From positions 1 to 13,108 of the forward strand of contig CAZUPR010000041.1 in the NCBI GenBank assembly GCA_964622305.1: a stretch of 13,108 nt of DNA, in the 5' to 3' direction. Position numbers and translations under genes: made by a program. Positions within the stretch are counted from its first letter, which is position 1. Each line of letters opens with the position of its first letter. The DNA comes from SKKY01 sp964622305 (GTDB lineage: Bacteria; Bacillota; Peptococcia; Peptococcales; SKKY01). Below are positions 1 to 7,564 of the stretch, piece by piece. The notes under the pieces were generated by a model. It saw only the letters and a program-made list of their open reading frames with translations, was not told where the DNA came from and searched no databases.

Positions 1-72
1 TTCCATTGTTGGGTTGGCCGCAGAGGCGGTATAAGGATTTATCCAGACGGAAAAGTTGAAACAATATTTTAG
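1..72 (+). CDS. Fumarate hydratase / L(+)-tartrate dehydratase alpha subunit, C-terminal tail (partial)
   Basis: The frame starting at base 1 is open to a TAG at 70-72 and encodes 23 residues beginning FHCWVGRRGG and ending VETIF. A Cys-x-Trp followed by an Arg pair is what I expect near the C-terminus of the alpha (N-terminal-domain) subunit of two-subunit class I fumarases and tartrate dehydratases, where Cys residues ligate the [4Fe-4S] cluster. The assignment rests mainly on context: the next gene, 15 bases downstream, is the matching beta subunit, and in this family alpha and beta are normally adjacent in that order. The start of the gene lies outside the window. Confidence 0.7.
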   Translation, partial: FHCWVGRRGGIRIYPDGKVETIF

Positions 73-87
73 AAAGGGGTAAAGAAG

Positions 88-666
88 ATGGAAGAAAAAA
101 TTTATGAACTTCCTTTAAAAGAAGAAGATATGCGCCAGTTAAAGGCTGGAGATGTGATCTATTTAAAAGGAACTATTTATACCGCCAGAGATATGGCCCA
201 TTTAAAAATAAAGGATTATATAGACAGAGGTCAGGAATTACCAGTAGATTTTAAAGGATCAGTTATTTTTCATGCCGGACCAGTTGCAAAAAAGAAAGAT
301 GACAAATGGGAATTAGTGGTTATTGGCCCAACTACAAGTGCCCGCATGGAACCATATGCTCAAATGGTTGGCCAGCTTGGCGTCAAAGCCATTGTTGGTA
401 AAGGTGGTATGATGGAAGAAACAATTAATAATGCTGCTAAATTTGGTTACGTCTATTTGCAGGCCCCGCCTGGGTGTGGTGTAACTACAACAGAAGGTTT
501 TGAAGAAATCGAGGGAGTAGAATGGCTGGAACTGGCTATGCCAGAAGCTCTTTGGAAGCTTAAAGCTAAAAAGTTTGGTCCTCTGGTTGTCAGCATGGAC
601 ACCCATGGACACAGTATTTATAAAGAGATTAAAGAAAAAGGACTTGAATATATAGAGTCACTATAA
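88..666 (+). CDS. Fe-S hydro-lyase, tartrate/fumarate type, beta subunit (class I fumarase C-terminal domain)
   Basis: A 192-residue protein matching the beta subunit of iron-sulfur hydro-lyases, which with the alpha subunit interconverts fumarate and malate or dehydrates L(+)-tartrate. Visible family motifs are GTIYTARDMAH (28-38), FHAGP (61-65), the substrate-binding GPTTSARMEPY (80-90) and VGKGGM (103-108). Its length fits a stand-alone beta subunit of about 180-200 residues. The ATG at 88 follows a clear purine-rich ribosome site (AAAGGGGTAAAG). It is cytoplasmic and oxygen-sensitive by family. Sequence alone does not separate fumarase from tartrate dehydratase; fumarase is likelier in a fermenter with no tartrate genes nearby. 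It is followed after 20 bases by ptb, so the C4-acid and butyrate steps are probably co-transcribed. Confidence 0.88.
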   Translation: MEEKIYELPLKEEDMRQLKAGDVIYLKGTIYTARDMAHLKIKDYIDRGQELPVDFKGSVIFHAGPVAKKKDDKWELVVIGPTTSARMEPYAQMVGQLGVKAIVGKGGMMEETINNAAKFGYVYLQAPPGCGVTTTEGFEEIEGVEWLELAMPEALWKLKAKKFGPLVVSMDTHGHSIYKEIKEKGLEYIESL

Positions 667-686
667 AATAAAAAGGATGTAGTTAT

Positions 687-1610
687 ATGAAAAAAGAATT
701 TTTAAAAATGATTGAGATTGCAAAAAGTACAGGTCCAAAAAAATTAACTATTGCCTGTCCTTACCACGATTCATCTATCCTTGCAGCCCTGCATGCCAAA
801 AATGAGGGCTTAGTTGAACCAATTTTAATTGGTGATAAAGAGAGGATTCTGGCCAAGGCCCAGGAGTTGAACCTTTCTTTAGACCAGCTGGAAATTATCG
901 ACTTTAAAGATGGCCAGGAAGCCTGCGATAAGGCCGTTGAGTTGGTTGCCACAGGCCAGGCGGATTTTATTATGAAAGGGCTTATCGATACTTCAGTTAT
1001 CCTAAAAGCCTATCTTAAATCTGAGTTTGGCATGAGAACAGGAAAGCTTTTAAGTCATGTTGCTATCTTTAACCCAGATGGTTATGAAAAAATGCTCTTT
1101 GTTACTGATGCTTCAATGAACATAAGCCCAGATCTTGAAGATAAAAAGAAAATTATTGAAAATGCTATTGAAGTTGCAAGAAAAATGGGTGTTGAGAAAC
1201 CTAAGGTTGCTGTTCTGGCTGCCATAGAAAAAGTTAACCCTAAAATGATAGAAACAGTTGAAGCAAGGAAACTTCAGGAAATGAATGAAGAAGGACTAAT
1301 AGAAAATGCAGTAGTCGCCGGCCCCTTAGCCCTGGATAATGCTATTTTCCTGGAAGCTGCTCAGATAAAAAATATTACCCACCCGGTTGCAGGCCATGCT
1401 GATATTCTAATGGTACCTAACATAGAAATAGGGAATATTTTATATAAGGCTTTTGCCTTCTGTTCAGGGGTAAAACATGCCGGTGTAATTGTTGGCGGAA
1501 AAAAACCAGTAGTTTTAACCTCCCGGTCTGATAATGAGAACGGTGTTTACAACTCAATTGCTCTTGCAAAATATTTAATGGAAACAGGTGAGGGATATCA
1601 GCAATTATAA
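687..1610 (+). CDS. ptb: Phosphate butyryltransferase
   Basis: A 307-residue cytoplasmic enzyme of the phosphate acetyl/butyryltransferase family. It converts butyryl-CoA plus phosphate to butyryl-phosphate and CoA. Typical stretches are MKGLIDTSVILKAYL (96-110), GKLLSHVAIF (119-128), FVTDASMNISPDLEDK (138-153) and the C-terminal VKHAGVIVGGKKPVVLTSRSD (262-282). Length (about 300) and full colinearity match Ptb rather than the longer Pta. The ATG at 687 follows AAAAGGATG, although the following bases are A-rich. The decisive context is the immediately overlapping butyrate kinase, which uses the product to make ATP. Substrate range could include other branched or short acyl-CoAs; butyryl is the family default, not something the sequence proves. 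Confidence 0.93.
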   Translation: MKKEFLKMIEIAKSTGPKKLTIACPYHDSSILAALHAKNEGLVEPILIGDKERILAKAQELNLSLDQLEIIDFKDGQEACDKAVELVATGQADFIMKGLIDTSVILKAYLKSEFGMRTGKLLSHVAIFNPDGYEKMLFVTDASMNISPDLEDKKKIIENAIEVARKMGVEKPKVAVLAAIEKVNPKMIETVEARKLQEMNEEGLIENAVVAGPLALDNAIFLEAAQIKNITHPVAGHADILMVPNIEIGNILYKAFAFCSGVKHAGVIVGGKKPVVLTSRSDNENGVYNSIALAKYLMETGEGYQQL

Positions 1611-2673
1611 AATTTTAACAATCAATCCAGGCTCTACATCCACCAAGGTAGCTCTCTTCTTTAATGATAACAAGGTTCTGGAAAAAAACCTTTTCCATCC
1701 AGCTGAGGAAATAAACAAGTTTAATGACGTTCTTGATCAGCTTCCCTTGAGAGAAAAGGTAATTAACGATTATTTAAAGGAAGAAAATATTATCAGATGT
1801 GGCCTTAGTGCTGTTGTTGGAAGAGGAGGCCTTTTAAAACCGATTGAGGGCGGCACCTATATTATTAATGACAGGATGATCGAAGATTTAAAATCAAAAG
1901 AATATGGTCAGCACGCCGCCAATCTGGGTGCCATGCTGGCACTGGATATTTCAAAAGAATGCACCATACCAGCCTATATGGTAAACCCCATTGTAGTTGA
2001 TGAGCTGGATGATTTAGCCCGCATTTCTGGAATACCAGAAATAGAGAGAAAGAGTATCTTTCATGCTTTAAATCAAAAAGCTGTTGCTATTAATTACTCC
2101 AAAAGCATCAAGAGAGATTATAAAGATATGAATCTTATAGTAATTCACCTGGGTGGGGGGATTTCTGTGGGAGTCCATAAAAATGGCCGGGTTATTGATG
2201 TCAACAATGCCCTTAATGGTGATGGACCCTTCTCACCAGAGAGATCCGGCGGTTTGCCAGTTCATGATCTCATAAAACTTTGTTACTCCGGAAAGTACAG
2301 CCAGGAGGAATTGTGCAAAAAAGTTAATGGTAAAGGTGGTCTAGTTGCTTATCTAGGTACAAATGACGCCCGTAAGGTAGTAGAAAATATAAAAAATGGT
2401 GATGAAAAGAGCAAGCTTATTTATGAGGCTATGGCTTATCAGGTAGCCAAAGACATAGGAGCAGGAGCAGCTGTTTTAAAGGGCCAGGTTGACGGCATAA
2501 TCTTTACAGGCGGGATTGCCCATGATGAATTAATTATCTCCCTTATCAGAGAAAGAATTAACTTTATATCGGACAATATTATTCTTATGCCTGGTGAAAA
2601 AGAAATGGAAGCCCTGGCAGAAGGTGCCTTGAGAGTTCTAAGCGGCGAAGAAGAAGCCCGTCATTATCAATAA
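1588..2673 (+). CDS. buk: Butyrate kinase
   Basis: A 361-residue acetokinase-family enzyme transferring phosphate from butyryl-phosphate to ADP, the ATP-yielding last step of butyrate fermentation. Motifs are the N-terminal phosphate loop NPGSTSTK (13-20), IHLGGGISVG (186-195), GDGPFSPERSGG (211-222) and the C-terminal FTGGIAHDE (306-314). Length is normal for Buk, which is shorter than AckA. The proposed start is a GTG at 1588 inside the end of ptb, giving a 23-base overlap and probable translational coupling; only a weak GGA at 1580-1582 precedes it. A stronger SD-like AGGTGAGGG lies over and just after this GTG with no ATG, GTG or TTG behind it in frame, so the exact start is uncertain by a few residues. 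The NPGST motif would normally lie within about 7-8 residues of the start. Confidence 0.93.
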   Translation: MRDISNYKILTINPGSTSTKVALFFNDNKVLEKNLFHPAEEINKFNDVLDQLPLREKVINDYLKEENIIRCGLSAVVGRGGLLKPIEGGTYIINDRMIEDLKSKEYGQHAANLGAMLALDISKECTIPAYMVNPIVVDELDDLARISGIPEIERKSIFHALNQKAVAINYSKSIKRDYKDMNLIVIHLGGGISVGVHKNGRVIDVNNALNGDGPFSPERSGGLPVHDLIKLCYSGKYSQEELCKKVNGKGGLVAYLGTNDARKVVENIKNGDEKSKLIYEAMAYQVAKDIGAGAAVLKGQVDGIIFTGGIAHDELIISLIRERINFISDNIILMPGEKEMEALAEGALRVLSGEEEARHYQ

Positions 2674-2685
2674 AAGGATAAAAAA

Positions 2686-3384
2686 ATGATTTTAAAAATT
2701 GCCAATGTCAGTAAATACTATCAGATGGGCCAGGTTACAGTTAAGGCTCTGGAAAATGTCAGTCTGGAAATCCACCCGGGCCAGTTTATTGTTATCCTTG
2801 GCCCAAGTGGTTCCGGAAAGTCCACCCTGCTCAATATTATTGGAGGCATGGATTATCCTACCCAGGGAAAAATATTCCTTGGAGAAGAGGAAGTGACAAA
2901 ATTTACTGATAAAGAGCTGACCACCTACAGAAGGGATTATGTGGGCTTCGTTTTTCAATTTTTTAATCTTATGTCTTATCTTACTGCTAAAGAAAATGTT
3001 GAACTCGCTACAGATTTAATCAAAAACAGCCTGGATGTAAATCAAATTTTAAAAGAAACCGGCCTTGAAGACAGAATGGATCATTTCCCTTCACAACTAA
3101 GCGGCGGAGAACAACAGAGGGTTGCTATTGCAAGAGCAGTTGCTAAAAACCCTCTTTTTTTACTTTGTGATGAGCCTACAGGATCACTTGATTTTGAAAC
3201 AGGAGTAAAAATTCTTTCACTCTTAAAAAGAGTAAATGTTAGCTATAAAAAGACAGTCATAATTATTACCCATAACCTTGCTATTGGCCAAATGGCCGAC
3301 AGGATAATCAGGATGAGAAGCGGAGAGATTGTTGAAGATATAATCAATGAAAATCCCCTGGCCCCAGAGAAGGTGGAATGGTAA
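2686..3384 (+). CDS. ABC transporter ATP-binding protein, LolD/MacB type
   Basis: A 232-residue nucleotide-binding subunit with every ABC landmark: Walker A GPSGSGKST (39-47), Q-loop Gln 91, signature LSGGEQQR (138-145), Walker B LLCDEP (159-164) and switch His 196. The length and the TVKALENVSLEI opening place it in the LolD/MacB/FtsE-like family, which drives mechanotransmission permeases rather than classical importers. The ATG at 2686 follows AAAGGATAAA, 12 bases after buk. It ends in a TAATG overlap with the next gene, a permease, so the two are almost certainly translationally coupled partners. Confidence 0.95.
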   Translation: MILKIANVSKYYQMGQVTVKALENVSLEIHPGQFIVILGPSGSGKSTLLNIIGGMDYPTQGKIFLGEEEVTKFTDKELTTYRRDYVGFVFQFFNLMSYLTAKENVELATDLIKNSLDVNQILKETGLEDRMDHFPSQLSGGEQQRVAIARAVAKNPLFLLCDEPTGSLDFETGVKILSLLKRVNVSYKKTVIIITHNLAIGQMADRIIRMRSGEIVEDIINENPLAPEKVEW

Positions 3385-5744
3385 TGAAAAAGCTGGATTT
3401 GCGTCTTTTAAGATTAATTAAAGACAGTAAGGGGCAGTTTTTCTCGATTTCTCTGGTCCTTATCATTGCCATTGCTGTTTTTTTATCTATGAATATGGCT
3501 GGCGACAACCTGGGTCTTTCCCTTGAAGCTTTTTATGACAATACAAATTTCTCTGACCTTTTTATAAAGGTCACTAAAATTCCAGAGCATAAGGCCAGAG
3601 AGCTAGAAAATATTCAGGGAATAGAAAGAGTACAAGGGAGGATAAGCAGAGATTTATCCTTTAAAAGTCTCGATCCAAATGAAAAAGTCAGAGTAAGAGT
3701 CCTTTCTTTACCTCAAAAAGATTATATTTTAAATGACAATTATCTGGTTTCTGGCCAAAAAGACCTAAGTGACCCTAAAGATGCTCTTCTTTTAGAGCAA
3801 TTTGCAGAAGCCAGAGGCCTTAAAACAGGAGATAAAATTTCAATCCTCTATAATGGAAGGGAATATGATTTTAATGTTCTTGGCATAGTTGCCAACCCCG
3901 AATTTGTATATTTAATGGAAAATGAGGTGAACCTTCTAACCCATCCTGATAAATTTGGTATAGTTTATATTACTGAAGAGAAAGCACAAAATATTTTTAA
4001 CTCCCCAGATAGCTGGGACGAGCTTTTAATTAAATTAGACCACAGATACATAAAAAATAAAGGTCAAATAAAGGATCAAATAGAAGATTCCCTTAAAAAT
4101 TATGGCTTAATAAGTATTATTGAAAAAGAAAACCAACTTAGCTACAGCATCATGGAAATGGAGGTTGACCAGACAAAAAAGATGTCCTGGGCAATGACAA
4201 TCTTCTTTCTATTTTCAGCAGGACTGATCATTTACATAATGCTAAGCAGGCTGGTAAGCAGCGACCGCACAAGTATTGGTGTGCTCAAAGCTCTTGGTTA
4301 TAGTAATAGAAGCCTTATAAATCACTACATAAAATACTCGCTTTTTATTGCCCTTGTATCATCTGTCTTAGGGATTCTTCTTAGCATACCGCTCCTATCT
4401 GTAATTACAGATTTGTTTTTACTTTATATGAATGTCCCAGCTCTTGAGAGCAGCTTAAGACTGGGTTATTTTTTAATGGCCATTTTGCTCTGTCTTTTGG
4501 CCTGTCTTCCTGCAGGCTTTTTGGGCTCTAAAAAAGCTTTAGAAATTATGCCAGCTCAGGCAATGGAAAAAGAAAGCCCTCCAGGTGGAAAAAAACTTTT
4601 TTTAGAAAACTTCCCAACTTTTTGGCAGGCACTTCCTTTTGACTGGAGGATGGTTTTTAGAAATGCTTTCCGTAATAAAAAAAGAGCTCTGGTACTTCTT
4701 TTGGGAATCAGCATCAGTACGGCCTTAACCATGGTACCTTTATATATGTCCTTAATTTGGGATGGCGTATTTGACCATCACTATAAAGATTTTCAAAAAA
4801 TGGACTACCATCTGACCTTTTCCAGGCCCTATAATGATAAAATTCTTTTTGATTTAAAAAAAATAGCTGAGATTGAATATCTGGAAGCCAAGGTAGAGCT
4901 TCCCTTTGAGGTAAGCAAGGACTGGAAGAAAAAGAACTTAACTCTTGTGGGAATTCCCCAAGATACTATTTTCTATAATTTCGAAAACCTTAAGGGAGAA
5001 AGGATATTTTTACAGGAAGACCAGGTAATACTATCAGAAATATCTGCTAAGGTTCTGGGCGCTAAAGAGGGAGACATCTTATCTTTAAAGAATTTTCTTC
5101 CTGGTAAGGATGATTTTCAAGTTAGGGTAAGCGCTATAAACAAACAAAATTTAGGCCTTAATATATATATGGATATAGATGCCCTCAATAAGCATTTGAA
5201 GGAGCCAGGGATGACTACAGGGGCCTTAATTAAGTCTTCTGATCAGGACCTGCCTGGAAAAGTTTTAAAACTTGAGGGGGTAGCAGGCCTGGAATCCATC
5301 CAGGAAATGCTTGAGACCTTTAAAGAATATCTTGAAATGGTTATGGCCTCTGTTTTAATTCTTCTTCTTTTTGCCGGTATCCTGGCCTTTGCTATAGTCT
5401 ATAATGTTACTATCATTAATATCCGTGAAAGAAGCATGGAGATTTCTGTCCTTAGGGTATTAGGTTTTGAGAAAGTAGAAATCTTTAAATTAATCAACAA
5501 AGAAAATATTCTGGTCGGCATTTTTGGCATTCTGGCAGGTTTACCCTTAGGCAAGCAAATGTGTAAGGGGGTTGTTTATTCAATCTCCCAGGAACTTATG
5601 TCAATTCCACTTTCTCTAAAAACATCAACCTATCTGCTGGCTGCCTTTATAACCTTACTTTTTATTTTAATAGCTCAAATGGCAACTATCAGAAAAATCT
5701 ACAATATCAATTTTTTAGATGCTTTAAAGAGCAGGATTTCTTAG
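3384..5744 (+). CDS. ABC transporter permease with two FtsX modules (MacB/LolC-E family)
   Basis: A 786-residue membrane protein if started at the ATG at 3384. Another ATG sits at 3378, but the ribosome site AAGGTGG (3370-3376) is 7 bases from 3384 and only 1 base from 3378. Residue numbers below count from 3378. Hydrophobic segments lie near 20-40, 272-293, 320-345, 363-385, 436-458, 655-680, 708-728 and 750-770, giving two copies of one helix, a large extracytoplasmic domain of about 200-230 residues, and three helices. Each second block carries the FtsX signature, seen as SIGVLKALGYSN (299-310) and EISVLRVLGFEK (688-699). This architecture resembles a fused LolC/LolE pair more than the 4-helix MacB. 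With the ATPase before it and the fusion protein after it, it likely extracts or exports a lipid, lipopeptide, peptide or drug. The substrate cannot be read from the sequence. Confidence 0.9.
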   Translation: MKKLDLRLLRLIKDSKGQFFSISLVLIIAIAVFLSMNMAGDNLGLSLEAFYDNTNFSDLFIKVTKIPEHKARELENIQGIERVQGRISRDLSFKSLDPNEKVRVRVLSLPQKDYILNDNYLVSGQKDLSDPKDALLLEQFAEARGLKTGDKISILYNGREYDFNVLGIVANPEFVYLMENEVNLLTHPDKFGIVYITEEKAQNIFNSPDSWDELLIKLDHRYIKNKGQIKDQIEDSLKNYGLISIIEKENQLSYSIMEMEVDQTKKMSWAMTIFFLFSAGLIIYIMLSRLVSSDRTSIGVLKALGYSNRSLINHYIKYSLFIALVSSVLGILLSIPLLSVITDLFLLYMNVPALESSLRLGYFLMAILLCLLACLPAGFLGSKKALEIMPAQAMEKESPPGGKKLFLENFPTFWQALPFDWRMVFRNAFRNKKRALVLLLGISISTALTMVPLYMSLIWDGVFDHHYKDFQKMDYHLTFSRPYNDKILFDLKKIAEIEYLEAKVELPFEVSKDWKKKNLTLVGIPQDTIFYNFENLKGERIFLQEDQVILSEISAKVLGAKEGDILSLKNFLPGKDDFQVRVSAINKQNLGLNIYMDIDALNKHLKEPGMTTGALIKSSDQDLPGKVLKLEGVAGLESIQEMLETFKEYLEMVMASVLILLLFAGILAFAIVYNVTIINIRERSMEISVLRVLGFEKVEIFKLINKENILVGIFGILAGLPLGKQMCKGVVYSISQELMSIPLSLKTSTYLLAAFITLLFILIAQMATIRKIYNINFLDALKSRIS

Positions 5745-5756
5745 GAGGATTCTACT

Positions 5757-6851
5757 ATGAATAAAAAAAGGACCATAATCATTTTAACAAGTCTTGTGCT
5801 CCTTCTTATAGTTTATTTATTTTCTTCTTACTTCTTTTCAAAAACAGAAGTTCTTCTCTATGAACTTACCAGAGAGGATATGGAAGAATTTGTGGAAGAA
5901 AGAGGGGAGGTCTATCTTGATGATCAGCAGATTATTTATTCTTCAATGACAGGCTTTATTTCAGAAATTAATTTTGAGCCAGGCCGGTCTCTTATAAAAG
6001 GAGATAATTTGTTTAAGATAGATAGTCTGGAAAGAGAATCACTTGTCTTACAAAGAGATTCAGTCTCAGGGCAAATAGAAAGCCTTGAAAGGAAGCTCTT
6101 GTCTGAGAGAGAAATGTTAGAAAAGAATCTCCTTTTAAAAGAGGCCGGAGCCCTTAGCCAGAAGGACTATGATGACTTTTATAACATATTAAAAGATACA
6201 GAAAACAAACTGGAAAATCTCCAAAGAGAACTAAAATATATTAATCAAAATATCACTGATAAAAATCAAAGAATCCTATCCCCTATTAATGGAATTCTTT
6301 TAAATACCTATGTTAGCAAGGGAGATTACATCCTGCCAGGAAACCCTTTGGCCATGCTGGGCAATATGGACAAGATAATGATTGAAAGCGATCTTTTAAC
6401 TATAGATCTGCAAAAAGTAAAAGAGGGAGATCAGGTTTTAATTTCTTCAGATATCGAAAAGAATAAAAAAGGACTGGGGCAGGTAAGTAAAATTTATCCT
6501 CTGGCTTTCAGCAAAACATCTGATTTAGGGGTAGAGCAAAAAAGGGTAAAAGTTGAAATCAGCTTTCTTGAAGGCCTTGAAGAACTCAGACCAGGTTATC
6601 AGGTAGATTTAAAAATTATTACTTCAAAGAAGGAAAATATTCTCCAGGTGCCAGAAAATGCACTTTTTAAAATTGATGGTGAGGATTACCTTTTTCTTGT
6701 AAAAAATGGCAAGGCAAATTTACAAAAGGTAAGTACAGGATTGAAAGTTGATCGTAAAGTAGAGATTTTAGATGGTCTAAAAGAAGGAGATTTACTTATT
6801 CTTTCTCCCCAGGCTGACTTAAAGGATGGTAAAAGGGTGAAGGTCAAATAA
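5757..6851 (+). CDS. Membrane fusion (periplasmic adaptor) protein of an ABC exporter, HlyD/MacA-like
   Basis: A 364-residue adaptor with an N-terminal membrane anchor (about 5-27, no lipobox), a first lipoyl half (about 58-90), a heptad-rich coiled-coil hairpin (about 92-168), the returning lipoyl half with SPINGILLNTYVSKGDYILPG (175-195), a beta-barrel (about 205-290) and a membrane-proximal domain starting VPENALF (298-304) and ending in GLKEGDLLIL. It is shaped like MacA, though the hairpin is short. The start follows a textbook AGGAGG at 5743-5748 that overlaps the permease stop. In a diderm it could reach an outer membrane channel; in a monoderm it would act like YknX. No outer membrane factor gene is visible here. 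It completes a three-gene ATPase, permease and adaptor unit. Confidence 0.9.
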   Translation: MNKKRTIIILTSLVLLLIVYLFSSYFFSKTEVLLYELTREDMEEFVEERGEVYLDDQQIIYSSMTGFISEINFEPGRSLIKGDNLFKIDSLERESLVLQRDSVSGQIESLERKLLSEREMLEKNLLLKEAGALSQKDYDDFYNILKDTENKLENLQRELKYINQNITDKNQRILSPINGILLNTYVSKGDYILPGNPLAMLGNMDKIMIESDLLTIDLQKVKEGDQVLISSDIEKNKKGLGQVSKIYPLAFSKTSDLGVEQKRVKVEISFLEGLEELRPGYQVDLKIITSKKENILQVPENALFKIDGEDYLFLVKNGKANLQKVSTGLKVDRKVEILDGLKEGDLLILSPQADLKDGKRVKVK

Positions 6852-6852
6852 T

Positions 6853-7539
6853 ATGGAAAAAATTGCTATAGTCTCAGCCCTGGGCAGGGAAATTAAATAT
6901 GTCAAAGACAGAATTCATTTGGAAAAATCCTTTACCATTAATGGTTATCGCTTTAGCTATGGAAGTTATAAAGGCAGGGAGATAATCCTTGCCATATCAA
7001 GTGTGGGAAAGGTTAATGCAGCCTTAGCCAGCCAAATTCTTATAAGTCAGCTAAAGGTATCATCCATAATTAATCTTGGTATCGCTGGAGCTTTATCTAA
7101 GGATGTAGGCCTTTTAGATATAGTTCTGGCCCGGGAAACTGCCTACCATGACCTGGCCCAATACATCTTAAGTGGAACTTATCCTTACCAAAGTAACTTT
7201 AAAAGTGATCCTCTCTTATTAGCATGGGCAGAAAAGGCAGCAGAAAGCTGGCAAGGTCAGGAAATCCTTCATTTTGGACAAATTATCACTGGAGACTCTT
7301 TTATAGATTCAAAGGAAGAAAAAGCAAGGCTCAGAAGCTCTTTTAAGCCACTTTGCGTTGATATGGAAGGGGCAGCTATAGCCCATGCTTGTTATATAAA
7401 TGAGATTCCTTATATAGGCATAAGGGCTATCTCAGATCTTGCAGATTCTTCAGCCAGGGAAAATTATCAGGATAATGAATTACTTGCCAGTGAAAAAGCT
7501 GGAAAATTCCTCTTACATTTATTAGATAATCCTGTATAA
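6853..7539 (+). CDS. mtnN: 5'-methylthioadenosine / S-adenosylhomocysteine nucleosidase
   Basis: A 228-residue enzyme of the MTA/SAH (Pfs) nucleosidase family. It cleaves adenine from methylthioadenosine and S-adenosylhomocysteine in methionine salvage, and can feed AI-2 formation where LuxS exists. It aligns by eye along its whole length with the E. coli enzyme: AIVSALGREI places the catalytic Glu at residue 13, followed by SSVGKVNAALASQIL, IINLGIAGAL, ITGDSFID, VDMEGAAIAHACYINEIPYIGIRAISDLAD (ribose-binding Glu in DMEGAA and catalytic Asp in SDLAD). It starts two bases after the adaptor gene's stop, with GGTGAAGG as ribosome site inside that gene. No functional link to the exporter is obvious; it may be co-transcribed housekeeping, or tied to the following permease through sulfur metabolism (speculative). 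Confidence 0.93.
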   Translation: MEKIAIVSALGREIKYVKDRIHLEKSFTINGYRFSYGSYKGREIILAISSVGKVNAALASQILISQLKVSSIINLGIAGALSKDVGLLDIVLARETAYHDLAQYILSGTYPYQSNFKSDPLLLAWAEKAAESWQGQEILHFGQIITGDSFIDSKEEKARLRSSFKPLCVDMEGAAIAHACYINEIPYIGIRAISDLADSSARENYQDNELLASEKAGKFLLHLLDNPV

Positions 7540-7550
7540 TCAAAAAAACA

Positions 7551-7556
7551 AGGGGG
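7551..7556 (+). promoter_or_regulatory. Ribosome binding site that decides the yeiH start (ATT at 7565)
   Basis: The sequence AGGGGG, preceded by a run of A, is the only Shine-Dalgarno-like element between mtnN and the permease frame. Eight bases downstream (7557-7564) the permease frame reads ATT TTA GAA TCT. No ATG, GTG or TTG occurs in that frame until the TTG at 7646, which has no ribosome site and would remove the first membrane segment. The site therefore argues for an ATT start. Confidence 0.65.
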
Positions 7557-7564
7557 CGCTTACA

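Noticed and set aside
313..612. Minus-strand open frame of 99 codons inside the hydro-lyase gene
   Set aside because: It is wholly antisense to a gene with strong family motifs, has no ribosome site, and its translation is Phe/Cys/Thr-rich in the way antisense frames are.
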